Shown here: one piece after another, positions 1 to 12,239 of the stretch
Numbering within the stretch: position 1 is the stretch's first letter
Layout: each line of letters starts with the position of its first letter
Assembly: GCA_902806565.1 (NCBI GenBank)
Contig: CADCXA010000006.1
Location: forward strand, 1,550,001-1,614,000
Reading direction: 5' to 3'
Length of the DNA: 64,000 nucleotides
DNA from: Hypoxylon rubiginosum
Taxonomy: Eukaryota > Ascomycota > Sordariomycetes > Xylariales > Hypoxylaceae
Notes under the pieces: model-generated
The model's input: only the letters and a program-made list of their open reading frames with translations
Told to the model about the DNA's origin: nothing
Databases searched by the model: none
Made by a program: the position numbers and the translations under genes

Positions 1-1330
1 TAAGAAAAGAAAAGAAAAGGATCGAGGTCGCCAATAAATCGAGGAAGCGGCACGGGTTCAAAATATCGGTTCGACGGTCGACGTTTACTCCCGGGCCCTC
101 AGTCCGGTTATGAGGTAGGTAGTTGAGCGATAAAGCCCATGCCATGTCCCATAAGTCGTGAAATAATAGATTGACGGGGCTGAGCGGCAAAGGGATCTGC
201 CGCGGTAGATAGCTAGCTGCCATTCGGGACCGGAATCGCGAGCCAGTGTTATGCGAACACCACGGCCATAATACAACGGTGGGGGCAGGTATTTGCGATC
301 ATGTGTAATGACTCTCCAACTACGTCAAAAAGAGATCTTATTTTGACGTCAAAACGTCGCATCTGGTCAAACCTCAACTGCGGGCGAGTCCCTTAGGCAA
401 GCCCCCCCCTGGGCGCTTCGCTTTGACGATGGAGGGAGGACACAATCTATGTATCACGGTATTCCTGTATCCTGCAGCCACTTCGGCGTTTAGTCTCACA
501 ACCGAAGGAGTGGTAGGCCAGATAGACAGGTAGATAGGCAGATACATGTAGGTAGATACCTAGGTAGGTAAGGTAGAGAGATGTAGATGATAGGCGCATA
601 TCAGGAAGCACAGGGATTGTTCATGTGCCACTCCCCAGCAGAGAGAAGACACGATAGCTTCATCGCTCCGCATTCTGGGATGAAAAAGAATACCACCATG
701 ACACGCGATCCGACCTGTTGTCAGGTTCGATTTAGGTAATCTTCTGTCTCCGAGTTCTTGTCAGTCTCTCTTCTCCGAAGAGGACCCTATTCCCCGAAAG
801 AAAACCCCGCTTGCACCCAAAGAAAGCCGCCGGCCTTCGGTTTCCCTTTTCTGCCTTTTTGGGGGTTGATCTTTAATTAGTGTGAGCCATTCCCCGTATG
901 CAGTTAGACGGAAGCTCCGCCTGCACGTCCAGGGATGGGGAGGGAGGTACTTGTGAATACATGCAAAATCAGAGTTGACGACGCAACACCTTGCCTACCC
1001 GGACTCGGCAAGCTGTTGGACAAGGATCCATCGATGCTCATAGGTGAGATTAATGCCTGGTTGATCATTTACGGACGATGCACGCCAAACTCTCTCAGCT
1101 TCAGGCAGGTGACAGTTCCAGAATATATCCTCGATGTCATTCCCTTGTCTTTGTCTTGTCTTGTCTTATTTTGTCAGGCGTAAGCTCGTTTTCCATACTC
1201 TCTCTCTCTCTTCTTAGACCCTTAGACCAAGTCTCCAGAGAAGAAACTCGATTTCCTGCCTATCGGTACCTCCAGGCTCTATATCCCAGACGATTTTTTT
1301 TTCGAAAATTGGTACCCGGCTTACATAACA
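1..1330. other. Upstream non-coding region with short repeats
   Basis: No convincing gene is seen here. The first 20 bases are an AAAAG microsatellite, and about 511-590 is a degenerate GTAG/GATA-type run. The stretch before the bZIP start (about 1140-1290) is CT-rich, as is common in fungal promoters and 5' leaders. Short open frames in this region show no recognisable protein features. Confidence 0.5.
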
Positions 1331-2018
1331 ATGGATGAGATTGGTGCTGCCGCTGGCTATACGTCTTCCTCCAAGTCGATGCCGTATATATATGGCGAAA
1401 CCGACTTGTATCTCGATTCCACAAATACTTCGACATCTTCTAGCCCCATGGACTCGCCGGTAGGCAGCTCGTGCAACTCGTTATCGTAGTTCGTATCTGA
1501 CTGTGTATCCACAGTACAACGACGTATCTTTTCAGGGCATGTATCCCAGTCCCGAGCAGATAGACGGCTCGGGGGACGCTGCGCAGCCTGATTCACAGCA
1601 ATCCAATTCGAAGCCCGCAGCCAAGAGGAAGCGAGAGAACAGATATAAGAACGCCCCACCATCGGTGCTATCTGTAAGCATTATCTCGCCTCGAGACTTA
1701 ACTGCGAGGCTCGAACACTAAACAGATTTATTGCAGCGCCGAAGAGCTCAGAATCGTGCATCCCAGCGAGCCTACCGAGAACGGAAGGACCAACGCATCA
1801 AGGACCTAGAAGTTCTACTCGGCGAGGCTCAGAAAAAGAATGACGTCCTTAGCGAAGCCTATTCTAACTTGCAAGCCGAGTACATCAGGCTCAAGCGCGA
1901 GCAAGACGCGGCGAACCGTTACCAGCAGGCTAACTTAGTGTACGACCCGACCATAGACACGGCAACCGGCGAGATGGATATGTTTCTCTATAACGGACAG
2001 GCGAATTATTCCATGTAG
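1331..2018 (+). CDS. Small Yap/AP-1-like bZIP transcription factor
   Basis: Three exons join in frame: 1331-1459, 1515-1673 and 1737-2018, giving 189 residues. Exon 1 would run into a stop without the first intron, whose GTAGGC donor and CACAG acceptor restore the frame. The basic region (about residues 97-120) contains QNRASQRAYRERK, the N-x-x-x-Q-R-A-x-R signature of fungal AP-1-like bZIP proteins. A heptad zipper follows with leucines in DLEVLLGEAQ and the downstream turns. The N-terminus is Ser/Thr-rich and acidic, and the basic region is preceded by a Lys/Arg stretch (AAKRKRE) that could serve nuclear import. I see no Cys-rich redox domain like that of Yap1, so this is a short relative and not the full oxidative-stress regulator. 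It is probably a nuclear DNA-binding factor; its target genes are unknown. Confidence 0.85.
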
Positions 2019-5000
2019 GCTAACAGGGACGCCAGTTTTCGTTGGTAAACTGGATGGCCCCCTAGTTCCTAAATGTCGAGCGACAAACACTGCCAGCCCT
2101 GACCTAGAACTGATCTACATTGGCGTTCCCCCCCATCTTTTCAACACCGACAACCTCAACGATGCAACTTGACGACATGATATAATTGGACCCGCGAAGA
2201 TCATTTTTATCATGGGCGCCTTGCGCAGAAACGGGCGACTCGTCGACGTCAAAGCATAGGTGGCGATGTAGTTACACGAGGTCGGCAAGGGGCTCTCGAA
2301 GCACGGAACTTTCCCTTCCTCGCGGGCGGATGCGATCGAATTCTCAACCTGTCTGCAACTTTACACAACCCTGTGTGCCTAGAATTTAAGCTTCGGGGTG
2401 AGCTGCCGCGGGGATGGTGTCGTGCGGGATATAGCCGTGCCAAGATTTGCTGTTGACGAGGAATGTCCCCGCGAGAGGAGGACGTTGACCAACCTTGGCT
2501 ATTCATAATAACAAGATATCTCTCGTCATTCTCCCGGGTGGGTTAGAGGAAAGGAGCGCGGAGTTTTATGGCTGTTCAAATGGAATATTGTTTAATATGA
2601 CATCTGCCATTTAGCACATGCCGCCCGTTGCGTTACGGGTTTCTGGATTGCTTTGCAGTGATCATTTGTCTTCAACGACGTGAGGTCAAACTCGAAGATT
2701 TCACTCCTCACACTCTCTCCCTAGCAGTTTGGGTACAGCCATATTGCCAATGATTGCATCAGCATTGGATTATAGATCTGCGGCTGCTAGGGAGTAGGAA
2801 GTTTGTCCAAACCCAGCGATTTTCCTTGACAGTTGTCATCATCGATACTCGTCTTTGGGTCTTCCGTGCCTTATAAGGTTTGTAGCGCCAACCTAAGGCA
2901 GAAGACGACGCCAGCCATATGTACTTTTTTATATGTCGGCCCCGAAAGGTAGAGAGAGAACAATGGTCTCAGGTATGACTCTTGAACAAAGGCTGCAAGA
3001 TAGCAGCAGAACGGGTCGAACTGGTCATGATACTAATCGAACTAGTGTCCCATAGACTCTATCCGATGCTTCAATACTCTCACTGCCCAGCGGAGAGTAC
3101 AGAGATGTGATTGCTGAGCAGCAAGTCGGTCCCGACAAAGCGCTAGAGAAGTGCTCGGTACTCATAAGTCACCGTCGATACGCTTATCCTACGACAACTG
3201 TCTTATCTCCACGACTGCGCTTAGGACCGTGACGAGCGGACGTTTGTTGCGAGTTTATCTCTGAGGCCCAGCTCCGTGTCAGCGAACAGCCTGCTTGAAT
3301 CCTTGGAGGATTTAGCGGCGGCGCATGAGGAAGCTGACATTTGCTCTGCCCTCGACGACTGACTGGTTTAGGACCATATCGCTATTTTGGTGTTGATCTA
3401 TCGACGCAAAATCGGCATGTTATATATGTCGTCTTAGAATTAAAGAAGCGAATGCACTGAAATCAAAGAACAGAGATAACGAAGAAGGGGACAGGGAACA
3501 GGTGGAATCTATTTGATTAGTCAAATCAGTTACTTTAACGATTAGAACGTTTCATGTGGCAATTTTTCGGTGGAAGTTTCCTCCTATATCTTTCCAACAT
3601 TGGCACTAGTATACAAACCTACCAACAGAAAGTGTAACTACGCTTCTTGTTGTATCACGCTTGCCTCTCTCTAGTGTATACGGGTTTTTACTTAGACATG
3701 TTCGCTATTACTTATTTAATGACACTTATCTAAGCAGCCTTACAAAATTTAAGAAGCGAAGTCATTTCAAATGTTCACTATTACTAATGTTCGTTCTCTG
3801 ATCAAATGAGGTAGCTACGTTCTGGTTAACTTATTTCTCATAGAAGTAAGCCATGCGGCTTTAAGAAAATGAGCAGATAGTTTTGAAGAAGAAATTCAAA
3901 GCAAACGAGATTTTTCTTGCTCCTTTTTTCCTTTTTCCTTGGGGGATGATTTTGCCCCAGACAGAAATCACGAGTACGTGTATACTATGAGGTATACGGG
4001 AGTATAGCTGAGATCTCTGCGAGATCATACTCACCGGGGAACACGCGGTTGCGGTCTCAATATGATGTATCACATTAGGCTACGTAGGCACTCGAAGTAT
4101 GACCTCTAACTCCGGAGACCCATCCATGACCACGATGAGCTTCCCCGGAGTACCTAATCATCAAAGTCCTAAGTCTACGACACTTACCTTGGGTACCAAT
4201 AAATAGTAAGAAAAGTGATAAGTGACAGAATCTGGCCAATCCCGTCCAAGGAAGTATGATGATATGATGTAAGTGAATGTTGCTAATAGCGACGATTTAT
4301 GCTTGTCTCTAATAGGCTTACTAGTTACCATCGAGTCACACGGGCCAAAAGAGACAGACACATTGATAATACCTTCGGGCGCTAAGAAAATGTACAACGG
4401 CCCAAATTATTCGTTCCTTCTCACCGCCTACGTACGCCTTATTTGAACACGGCGCCTTTTTGTCTCCACGGAAACGTTAACATAATCGTGGGATCAGAGT
4501 AAATGAGACCCTTGTATACGAGAGCGCGTTGATTGGCAGGCAAGCAGCTTACCCAATTTAGCCAAACTCCCAACCACGCACGATGCCACCTTGGTACGAT
4601 GCTGAAGGATCGGCTAGAAAGATCTTCAATCTGGCTTTTAAGCTCTTGATGCCACCCGAGTCGCCACATTAACGCCGAAAGACCCTCTTTGCCTCCTTTT
4701 CGTGCTTGCCCCTGAGGCTTCAGTTTTTGTCGAGAACCCGAAAACGTGGATTTGTACAGGCAGAAAACCTGCATTTTGTGCAAATCCTTTATACGCTTGC
4801 ATTAGGCTACTATGCAAAGCGTATAAGGCAAGCGAAGGCGGAAGAATCCAAAAAGGGGGTATGTTGTCGTATAAGGTTGCTACGCATTATAACCACATTT
4901 GCCTATTTTGGCTTTTTGTTAATATAAACAAATTGTGGTGGAGTTTGGCGAAAATATCTTGAGCATATCTCGTCCTGGCGACTACTATTCATTATGCATC

Positions 5001-5062
5001 TTTTGTTTTTGTTGACCGTCGTGCTGTTGGTAAAACTACCTGTGTTAGGCGAATAGTCGAAA
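2019..5062. other. Three-kilobase stretch without a recognisable gene
   Basis: Open frames here are short and have no recognisable domains. The first few hundred bases are probably the 3' untranslated region of the bZIP gene. A pair of imperfect inverted repeats near 4557 and 4953 is listed separately. The rest is moderately AT-rich sequence with no tRNA or rRNA that I can recognise. Confidence 0.45.
4557..4953. mobile_element. Possible MITE-like element bounded by inverted repeats
   Basis: About 20 bases at 4557-4577 (TTTAGCCAAACTCC, then CAACCAC) reappear as an imperfect reverse complement at 4935-4953 (GTGG, then TGGAGTTTGGCGAAA). This bounds a 397-bp segment. Inside it a second hairpin is formed by TTTATACGCTTGC near 4788 and GCAAAGCGTATAAGG near 4813. 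The segment encodes no transposase. I could not see a clear target-site duplication, so this is only a candidate non-autonomous DNA transposon remnant. Confidence 0.3.
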
Positions 5063-5812
5063 ATGGGATCACGAGTGTCATTAATTCTCTTGGTGTTAAG
5101 TCAGCTTTCGGCGTGGGTGGCGGCAGACTTTCAAAGCAAATTCGAAAATATCACACATGGATCTGACCTCTTGCTGCAGTGGGACCCGATCAATGCGACC
5201 GATTACCCCCTCGTAATCCATTCCAGGCTTATCAACCAAACGAGTGAATACGGCGCGAATTCGTTGGAAGTGAATATTACAAGTAAGGATATCGTGGTGC
5301 AACTGCGAAAAGGGGAAAACGAGAGGCACTGACATCTTACGTATTATGCTAGCTGGGCTCAATACCAGCTCATTCCTTTGGACGAGCATACCCTTTCCAC
5401 TCCCATATCTCGAAACAGCCAAATACGAGGTAGAGATATGGTCTCAAAATTGGACGGGATCAAAAGCTTCGGCACCTGTGTTCGCATCGACATATTTCAC
5501 TATTACCGAGCCGAGGGAAGATCATAACACAGATAATCCAGCAGAGGTAAGGAATCGAATGTTGGGCTTATAGTTAGTAGCAGGCACTTATAAAGGAAAC
5601 AGGGCTTCAGTGGCACAACAGTACTACCATCTAAGCCGACTAACCAGCCGTCGTCTAAACATGGAATTAATAACAACACCGCAATTGCGGCTGGGCTAGT
5701 TGTGCCTGTCGTTGTTATTCTCGCAGTAATCGGCTTCATTTGGACACAACGACGACAGAAGAGAGTTCTCGAGGAGAGGAGGAAGCAAAGAGAACAGCTC
5801 TGCATCGACTAA
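5063..5812 (+). CDS. Single-pass surface protein with Kre9/Knh1-like ectodomain
   Basis: Exons 5063-5282, 5353-5546 and 5603-5812 give 207 residues. The start is chosen because it begins a clear signal peptide (SLILLVLSQLSAWVAA). The ectodomain reads DLLLQWDPI, then alternating hydrophobic strands to YEVEIWSQNW and YFTITEP. That layout resembles the Ig-like Kre9/Knh1 ectodomain of fungal Ser/Thr-rich surface proteins. It carries several N-glycosylation sequons (NIT, NAT, NQT, NTS, NWT). A Ser/Pro linker leads to one membrane helix (AIAAGLVVPVVVILAVIGFIW) and a short, strongly basic cytosolic tail (RRQKR...EERRKQRE). The third acceptor is chosen at AAACAG because a nearer TTCAG would bring an early stop. 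It is probably a plasma-membrane protein with a wall-facing domain. The family assignment is from pattern only. Confidence 0.65.
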
Positions 5813-7812
5813 AGACGGAATGACGATAATGCAGCGAGTATCTGCACACCTATGATATGGTGCTAGGTTTTCTCAGTTAGAGTCATTCTACCCAAGACAA
5901 TGCCCCTTTAATCACCTAGGTTCTAGCGCTACTAAGGGCTATTTGGGCCGTCTAGAGGCGGCTGCAGGTGGCTCCTAATTGGGGAAAGCAGAAGCAATCA
6001 CAAGTTACTACCAAGCCAATGATGAAGAACGGTGCTGTCCAGTTGGATATCTGCCTCCTTCAGAAAGGCCTTTCCGATGCCATTACGACAAATACAAGAG
6101 ATATAATGGTGCTCGCGGGTATCCCGACGTGGTGTCTAACACTCAATCATTCCACGCCGGGCGTTGGCGCTATCATTAATTGGGGGATCTGGGTTTACTG
6201 GATGTTGCGGGTAATGATAGGACTGAAAGATGAGACCCGAGTTATAATTATCTGTAACGACATTATATATTTCGGTATCTAGGTAGTCTACCTAGATACA
6301 CCTTTTTGAAGCTATAAATATCCTCAGTAATATTTTGGACGTTATGCCGATGCTTGGGACATGGAACATGGGCCTATTGTTTAAATAAGGGTTCCGTGGC
6401 CTTGGGAACAAACCAGCAGATCATTGCCAATCTCAGCCTGGAAATGCGACGCAAGACACTGCACAGGATCGGGCAGCGGAAAGAATCGCAGGACCCGCTA
6501 CAGATCTTGATCCGAGAGCTGATCATGGCATCGAACGGGTTAGCAGCATCGCGAACGACATCTGCGTCGGCAAGGATGCTCGTTGACGTATGTAGGCTCG
6601 TCGGGTCTAGACTCTGGACTCGAGTATGACTTCACGCTACCAGGCGATTTAATCTTATGAATAGCAAGCTGGGGGACTGGGGGAAAGACTAGTTGGGAGC
6701 TGTAAATGTGCCCAGCCTGAGCTGAAATTTCAATCCGGATGTATTCCACGCGTGGATGTCCCGAGACGTGCCGCTTGCACTAGAGATAGATGGCAGATAT
6801 GAGAGGACCGCCCACGATACAGCTACAAGGAAATTCCGCTTGGGGGATGGGCTAGATCTCGGGTAAGTGGGTTTCCAAGCAATCCATCTAGCTATCACCA
6901 TGTACGTAAGCTCATTCTGGTCTACGTTAGGTTAACTAGGGCTCTACTCGTCAGCTGAAGAACGCGGCAATTTAGCGTCATGAGAGAGACTTATGGCTTC
7001 ATTTCCATAAGGACCTAGGTATATCATGCTTAGGATCACCATGATTGAGTCCTCTCATACCATGCGACACTGTCTCCTCCAGACGGTGCGCCACATAGAT
7101 GTACTCCGAGATGCAATGCGACATCGTTTCTGCTGTTTATGACGCCCTGACTGCAATGCTTGCTCGCCTTATCGCCGCGTGCATACGAATGACAGCTCTA
7201 CTAGGGGGCCTACTGCAGGTACAGAGTCCCCTATTTGTTAGTCAGGTACTAGTCTCCCACACTGACAGCAAGCTGTTCCAATAGCCTAGTGCTATTTTTG
7301 GCGCCGCCGTCCTGTCTAAAAATTTTACACTACGTTCTGCGGCAAGTATACACGAATGGGCTTACCCACGGTCCAGAATCCCCAGGAATCCGGATCCTTT
7401 TCCAAGAGTGGAAGTCGGCGTCCGCTGGACGCAGGTGCGTGCTGTTTCTATCCAATGATAACGTCGCTCCTTAAGCGAATGTGAGCCCACAACGACTAGT
7501 ATAGGGAGGCTTAAATTACATGCGCGGCCAAAGCTAGCGACAGCGCCGCTCGTCTGCAGTGCCCAGGCACCGCCTTACTCCTCCATTATTGGTTGCTGGT
7601 AGCCTGTAGACCTCATGTTTTCAATTCAGGGGTTTCTTCTGTCCGTGGGATCTTTATATATCCCATGGCCACCATGTTGGGGGATGGGAGGCTTTCCCCT
7701 TTCTTTCTTACACTGTTCTGCCGTTGTCAAGCCCTCCTGACGTATCATTCGTCGTCCTTTCGTTCATTACCCCTTAGTCATTCATTCTTATACATAGACT
7801 ATAGCCATAGCA
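5813..7812. other. Intergenic region with one coding-like stretch
   Basis: There is no complete gene in these 2 kb. The frame at about 5982-6181 is protein-like and is listed separately. The segment from about 7740, ahead of the glucanase start, is CT-rich and probably promoter and 5' leader. Confidence 0.4.
5982..6181 (+). pseudogene. Coding-like stretch, possible exon or gene relic
   Basis: One frame reads about 66 codons with a protein-like composition (DEERCCPVGYLPPSERPF, then CHYDKYKRYNG) before a stop at about 6181. It has no upstream ATG in frame: a TAA lies directly before it. It would therefore need an upstream exon, or it is a broken remnant. A second frame is also open across the same bases, which weakens the case. 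I do not recognise the family. Confidence 0.22.
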
Positions 7813-10311
7813 ATGGCTCCATCACTCCTTAAGACAGTCGGCGCTGCCGCTGCCGTTTTAGCTACTCAAGTTGCTGCCACCAGTTCCTCCTACCAGGTCA
7901 CTGAGGTCTATAACACGACAAATTTCTTTGACAAGTTCAATTTCGTCACAGTAAGCGCCAAGCAATGATGTTCCTAGTCCTCGCTCAGGTTAATTGACTC
8001 TACATTCAGAGTGCCGATCCCAACGGGGGCTACGTCCAATATCAGAGCCGATCTAATGCAGAGAACCTCGGTATTGTTAAATACACAGACGGCACTGCAT
8101 ATGTCGGTGTAGACTATACCAAGACCGACTACGACGCTGCGGGTGCTGGACGAAAGAGTGTCAGACTAGAAAGCAAGAATGTGTACAACCACGGTCTTAT
8201 CATTGCTGATTTCACTCACCTCCCCAAGCCAACGTGCGGTTCATGGCCTGCGTTCGTAAGTGTTCCACCACCTACCCCCTGACCCCTATTTTCACTACTC
8301 CCGTGACTCTCCATGTATGGCAATATCTAACGGTGAATAGTGGTTCTTTGGCGAGCCGTGGCCTACCAAGGGCGAAATCGACGTCTATGAGAACTGGAAC
8401 GACCTCACCTTCAACCGCCACACCGCCCATGTCGACGCGCCGAGTGTCATTGGCGACTGCAAGATCGTGTCGGATGGCATGACATCGACGATTGATTCTC
8501 CCAACTGCTATGACTTTGCCAGTGGCCAAGCAGAATACCAGGGCTGCTCTGCCTCAAAGTACTCAAGCACCTTCGGATCTTCTACCGGAGGCGTTTATGC
8601 GATGGAATGGACTTCGGACTTCCTGAAGATCTGGGAATGGAGCCATCTGCTTGCTCCATCAGACGTTACGCTCGGCCAGCCGTCGCCCAATACCCTCTGG
8701 GGTACCCCGGTAAGTTGTTTCTGTCTCCCCTTGTGTCTGATATGACCCGTGTCATATGAATCCTTCCCGAGGTTAGTGAGGAATCGTACTTACTAACATT
8801 GTATGCCATAGTCCTTCGTCATCAAGAAGTGCGATGTCGAGAAGGCTTTTAAGGATATGAAGATGGTCCTGAACATCGACTTCTGTGCCGTCGCCGGCCA
8901 GACCGACAAGTGGGCGAGCTGCAAGGCTTCGACTGGATATGATACTTGCGCCAAATATGTCGCTAAGAAGGCCGGCGACTTTTCCTCAGTCAACTTCAAG
9001 GTGAAGGATATCAAGGTGTACCAGCTCAAGGACACTCAGACTTCAACTACCTCGTCAACCATCTCCACATCTACCTTGTCGACCATTTCCACATCCACCT
9101 CCTCAGCGACTTTGTCCACTAGCTCCTCCGCTTCAGTTACAAGCAGCTCGTCTATCTCCTCGTCCATCGCCTCGTCCATAACCTCGTCTATCTCTTCGTC
9201 TATCTCTATCACTTCCAGCTACGCCACTTCTTCCAGCACATCAAGCCATGTATTCACCAACAGCAGCAGTGCCGTTTCGTCAACCGTCACTTCTTCTGCC
9301 TTATACAGCGCTACATCTTCAACCGTTTCGGACGATGATGATGATTACTGCACTGATGACGGCGAAGAAACCTCGAGCTCCTATGTAGTGTCGCCAACTG
9401 CGAGCGTCTCAGCCACCACAACTGGCTCCTCCAGCGGTGCCTACATCACATCGGCACCTGTGACTTCGTCATACCTCAGCAACTCCTACGTCGTGTCCGA
9501 CTCCGCGTCCGAGTACCCCGGGGAGCTGACCACGTCGACCATCTATGCCACCAGCGTTTACACCGTGACATCCTGCGCCCCGACGATTACCAACTGCCCC
9601 GCTGGCGGCAGCTACGTGACGACCGAGGTGATCTCGATCGGAGTCACCGTGTGCCCGGTGACAGAGACCGGCGGCTCGTCTCCCCAGCCGACGACCACCG
9701 TCGCCGTTCCCGAGGGCTATACTACGAGCACCGTCAAGGTCACTAAGACGTATACTATTACGTCCTGCGCCGCCACCGTCACGAACTGCCCGGTGGGATC
9801 TCTTACTACCGAGGTAAGCACCACGACGACCCTGTACCCTATCGAAAACGGCGGCAGCCCAGCCACCAGCACCGGTGTCGGAAGCACGCCGGCTCAGAGC
9901 ACCGCCGTTGTTGCTATCGACACGCCTGGCCAGAGCACCGGCGTCGCGACCAAGCCCGAGACCGAGGGCACTGCCGCTACCACACCGGAGTACGTCGCGA
10001 CGACTACCTACGTAGCTACGCCAGAAGCAACCAGCGGCAGCAGCGAGACCGACGTTCTAGTGACGGCAACCGTGGTCCCCGTCACCAGCGCCGTCTATAC
10101 GGGCTACTACCCCACTAACGCCAACGCGACGCTGGCGACATCCGTCGCGACCTCCGCCGGCGTGGCGGCCAGCAGCTCCGCGGGGGGCGCCGCCGCGACC
10201 ACCGGCTGCACGGGATCCGGCTGCGGCGTCGTCGAGGTCAGCGGCGGCGTCAAGGCCGGCGCTAGCTTGGCGCTTGTCGGTGTGGCGGTTTTCGCTTTGG
10301 TCGCCATGTAG
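7813..10311 (+). CDS. GPI-anchored GH16 endo-1,3(4)-beta-glucanase
   Basis: Four exons (7813-7950, 8010-8255, 8341-8709, 8812-10311), all joined at phase 0, give 750 residues. A signal peptide at the start leads into a GH16 fold. The acid/base and nucleophile motif GEIDVYENWN (E-x-D-x-x-E) follows CGSWPAFWFFGEPWP, as in fungal endo-1,3(4)-beta-glucanases that cleave wall or storage beta-glucan. The catalytic part ends near residue 310. About 400 residues of Ser/Thr-rich stalk follow, with an acidic DDDDD patch and two related Cys-containing repeats (YTVTSCAPTITNCP at about 9558 and YTITSCAATVTNCP at about 9751). The C-terminus is a small-residue region plus a hydrophobic tail (LALVGVAVFALVAM), typical of a GPI signal. 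The product is probably wall- or membrane-bound and remodels beta-glucan. Confidence 0.88.
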
Positions 10312-10953
10312 GACGAAGATGGATATAGAGAGACGGAGAGAGAGAAAGAGCTAGATTCCCATTAATGGTTTTGAGTTAGGTAGGACTGACTGGGATGTTT
10401 GTGTTTGTATAACTTCTGCGATATTAGACATAAGGTAGTAGCTTGTATTGGTCTTTATTTCTCGTCCTAGAAAGATTTAGCCAATCAACTATGCTATTTT
10501 ATGATATAATGATCTTTATATTCGAACTGCTTGCTGCTCAATGGTTTCTTGAGCAAGGTCGCAAGTTACTTGTTAATAACTTGGCGGGCCGGCGGGGAAT
10601 ATATCAAATAAGTTAGCCCCACATCTAATACTGTACGTAACGTTGGCTACCGGCGTCATAGTCAAAAACCCCGACTGCTATGCAAGTAAGGTTTATTGTA
10701 ACCCTATAACCCTATACAATATAATGTGCAATGGGAGTATGCGCGCGTCTGATGTTGAGCGTCACTTCGTTCTTCCATTCGTAGCTCCAGCCCCTACTCT
10801 CCGTGCTTATCGGTGCTTACAGAGGTGATTGGCATCTAAGAGCTTGTCTAGGCCTCAGCTCCAGCAGGCGGGGGCGGCCCAGCTTGTAGAACTCAACCGG
10901 ACCGATTCCCTCTGCCCCGTCGCGTTGCGCAAAGCTCTCTCACCTATATCGCT
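10312..10953. other. Intergenic: 3' end of glucanase and OMA1-like promoter
   Basis: No gene is seen. The first 250 bases are AT-rich and probably hold the glucanase 3' untranslated region. The part near 10850-10950 is GC-rich and is likely the promoter of the following protease gene. Confidence 0.4.
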
Positions 10954-12239
10954 ATGCAGTCGCACCGCTTTCTACGGCCTCTATGGTCTTCTATAACGAT
11001 CCGAGTGTCTCCGCCGCTGGCTGCTTCGGCCTCCACCCCATCCCTCCGCTTCGTCCCACGACTCCGACCGTTCTCCCAGACGCACCACCCCCGAAAAGAC
11101 TGGCCACGCCCCCCGCGCACGACCCGCAACTACAATGTCGACCCTCGCCGCCGACTCTCCGAGGCCAAGCCCCTCATAACGTCCCACGGCCTGAGGCGGT
11201 TCGTCCGCTCGCCGAGCCTGCACACGGTCGTCGTCATCTCCGTCCTGGGCGCGGTCGCCTTCTACTTCAGCAACATTCAGACCGTGCCCGTGTCGGGGCG
11301 CAGGCGCTTCAACTGCTTCAGCGAGGAGTCGGTGGAAGCGGCAAGCGAGGCGCAGGTCAAGCGGATAATATACGACGTGGAGCGCTCCGGCGGCCGGTTC
11401 CTAGACGATTGGGATCCGAGGATGGCCATGGTGAAGCGGGTCATGAAGAGGCTGATTCCCGTCTCGGGCATGGAAGATGCGAATTGGGAGATCACCGTGA
11501 TTGACGATCCTCGTACGTGAGACACTGGAGGGTTTTCTACGTTGGCAGATGGGATGTGTATATGGGATGTGATACGAGAAACTAACGCGCCAGCTACGAT
11601 TAGGCACGGCGAACGCTTTCGTCCTCCCCGGCGGCAAGGTATTCGTCTTCAGCGGCCTGCTGCCCATAGCTAGGAACGAGCACGGCCTCGCGACAGTCCT
11701 GGGTCACGAGATCGCGCACAACCTCGCCGGACACGTAGCCGAGCGCATGTCGGGGCAGATCGGAACCAACATCATGCTCTACTCCCTCATATTCCTTACA
11801 GGTGGGTTGGCGATCTTGGGCACGCAGTTCATTGGGGGCGCGGTGCTGGACCTCCTGTTCTCGCGACCCATGGGCCGCATGCAGGAGAGCGAGGCGGACT
11901 ACATTGGCCTGATGATGATGGCGGAGGCCTGCTATAATCCTCATGAGGCCTTGGGGTTCTGGCAGCGTATGGAGAAAGCGCAGCAGGGTGAACCGCCTGA
12001 GTGGATGAGCACTCACCCGTCCGTAAGTACTGCATCGTGGCTTTGAAGTTTGGTGATCGGTTTGTAAAAAGGAAAAAGAAAAAAAGGCTAACAGCGAACA
12101 GAACTTCAACCGCATACAGAAGATAGGGGAATGGATGCCCAAGGCTCTTGAGAAGAGGCAGGAGAGCGACTGTCAAGGAACATCGGCGTTTGCTGACTTG
12201 TTTAGACAAGCCATGGTGAGAGGCGTGCGAATAGAGTAA
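10954..12239 (+). CDS. OMA1: Mitochondrial inner-membrane M48 metalloprotease (OMA1-like)
   Basis: Exons 10954-11512, 11604-12022 and 12102-12239 give 371 residues. The N-terminus is rich in Arg, Ser and Pro and lacks acids (residues 1-70), as expected of a mitochondrial targeting sequence. One membrane helix follows (VVVISVLGAVAFYFSNI). The zinc site HEIAH is at residues 221-225, and a downstream Glu in MQESEADYIGL is the expected third ligand. STHPSNFNRIQ near the end is typical of M48 peptidases of the Oma1 family. In yeast and animals Oma1 is a stress-activated protease of the inner membrane that degrades misfolded membrane proteins or cleaves the OPA1-type fusion GTPase. The splice sites restore the conserved block across both introns, so I regard the model as good. 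Confidence 0.88.

Noticed and set aside
4439..4962. Frames of 86-114 codons in the inverted-repeat segment
   Set aside because: No transposase motif is present, and both strands are open equally, so they look like chance.
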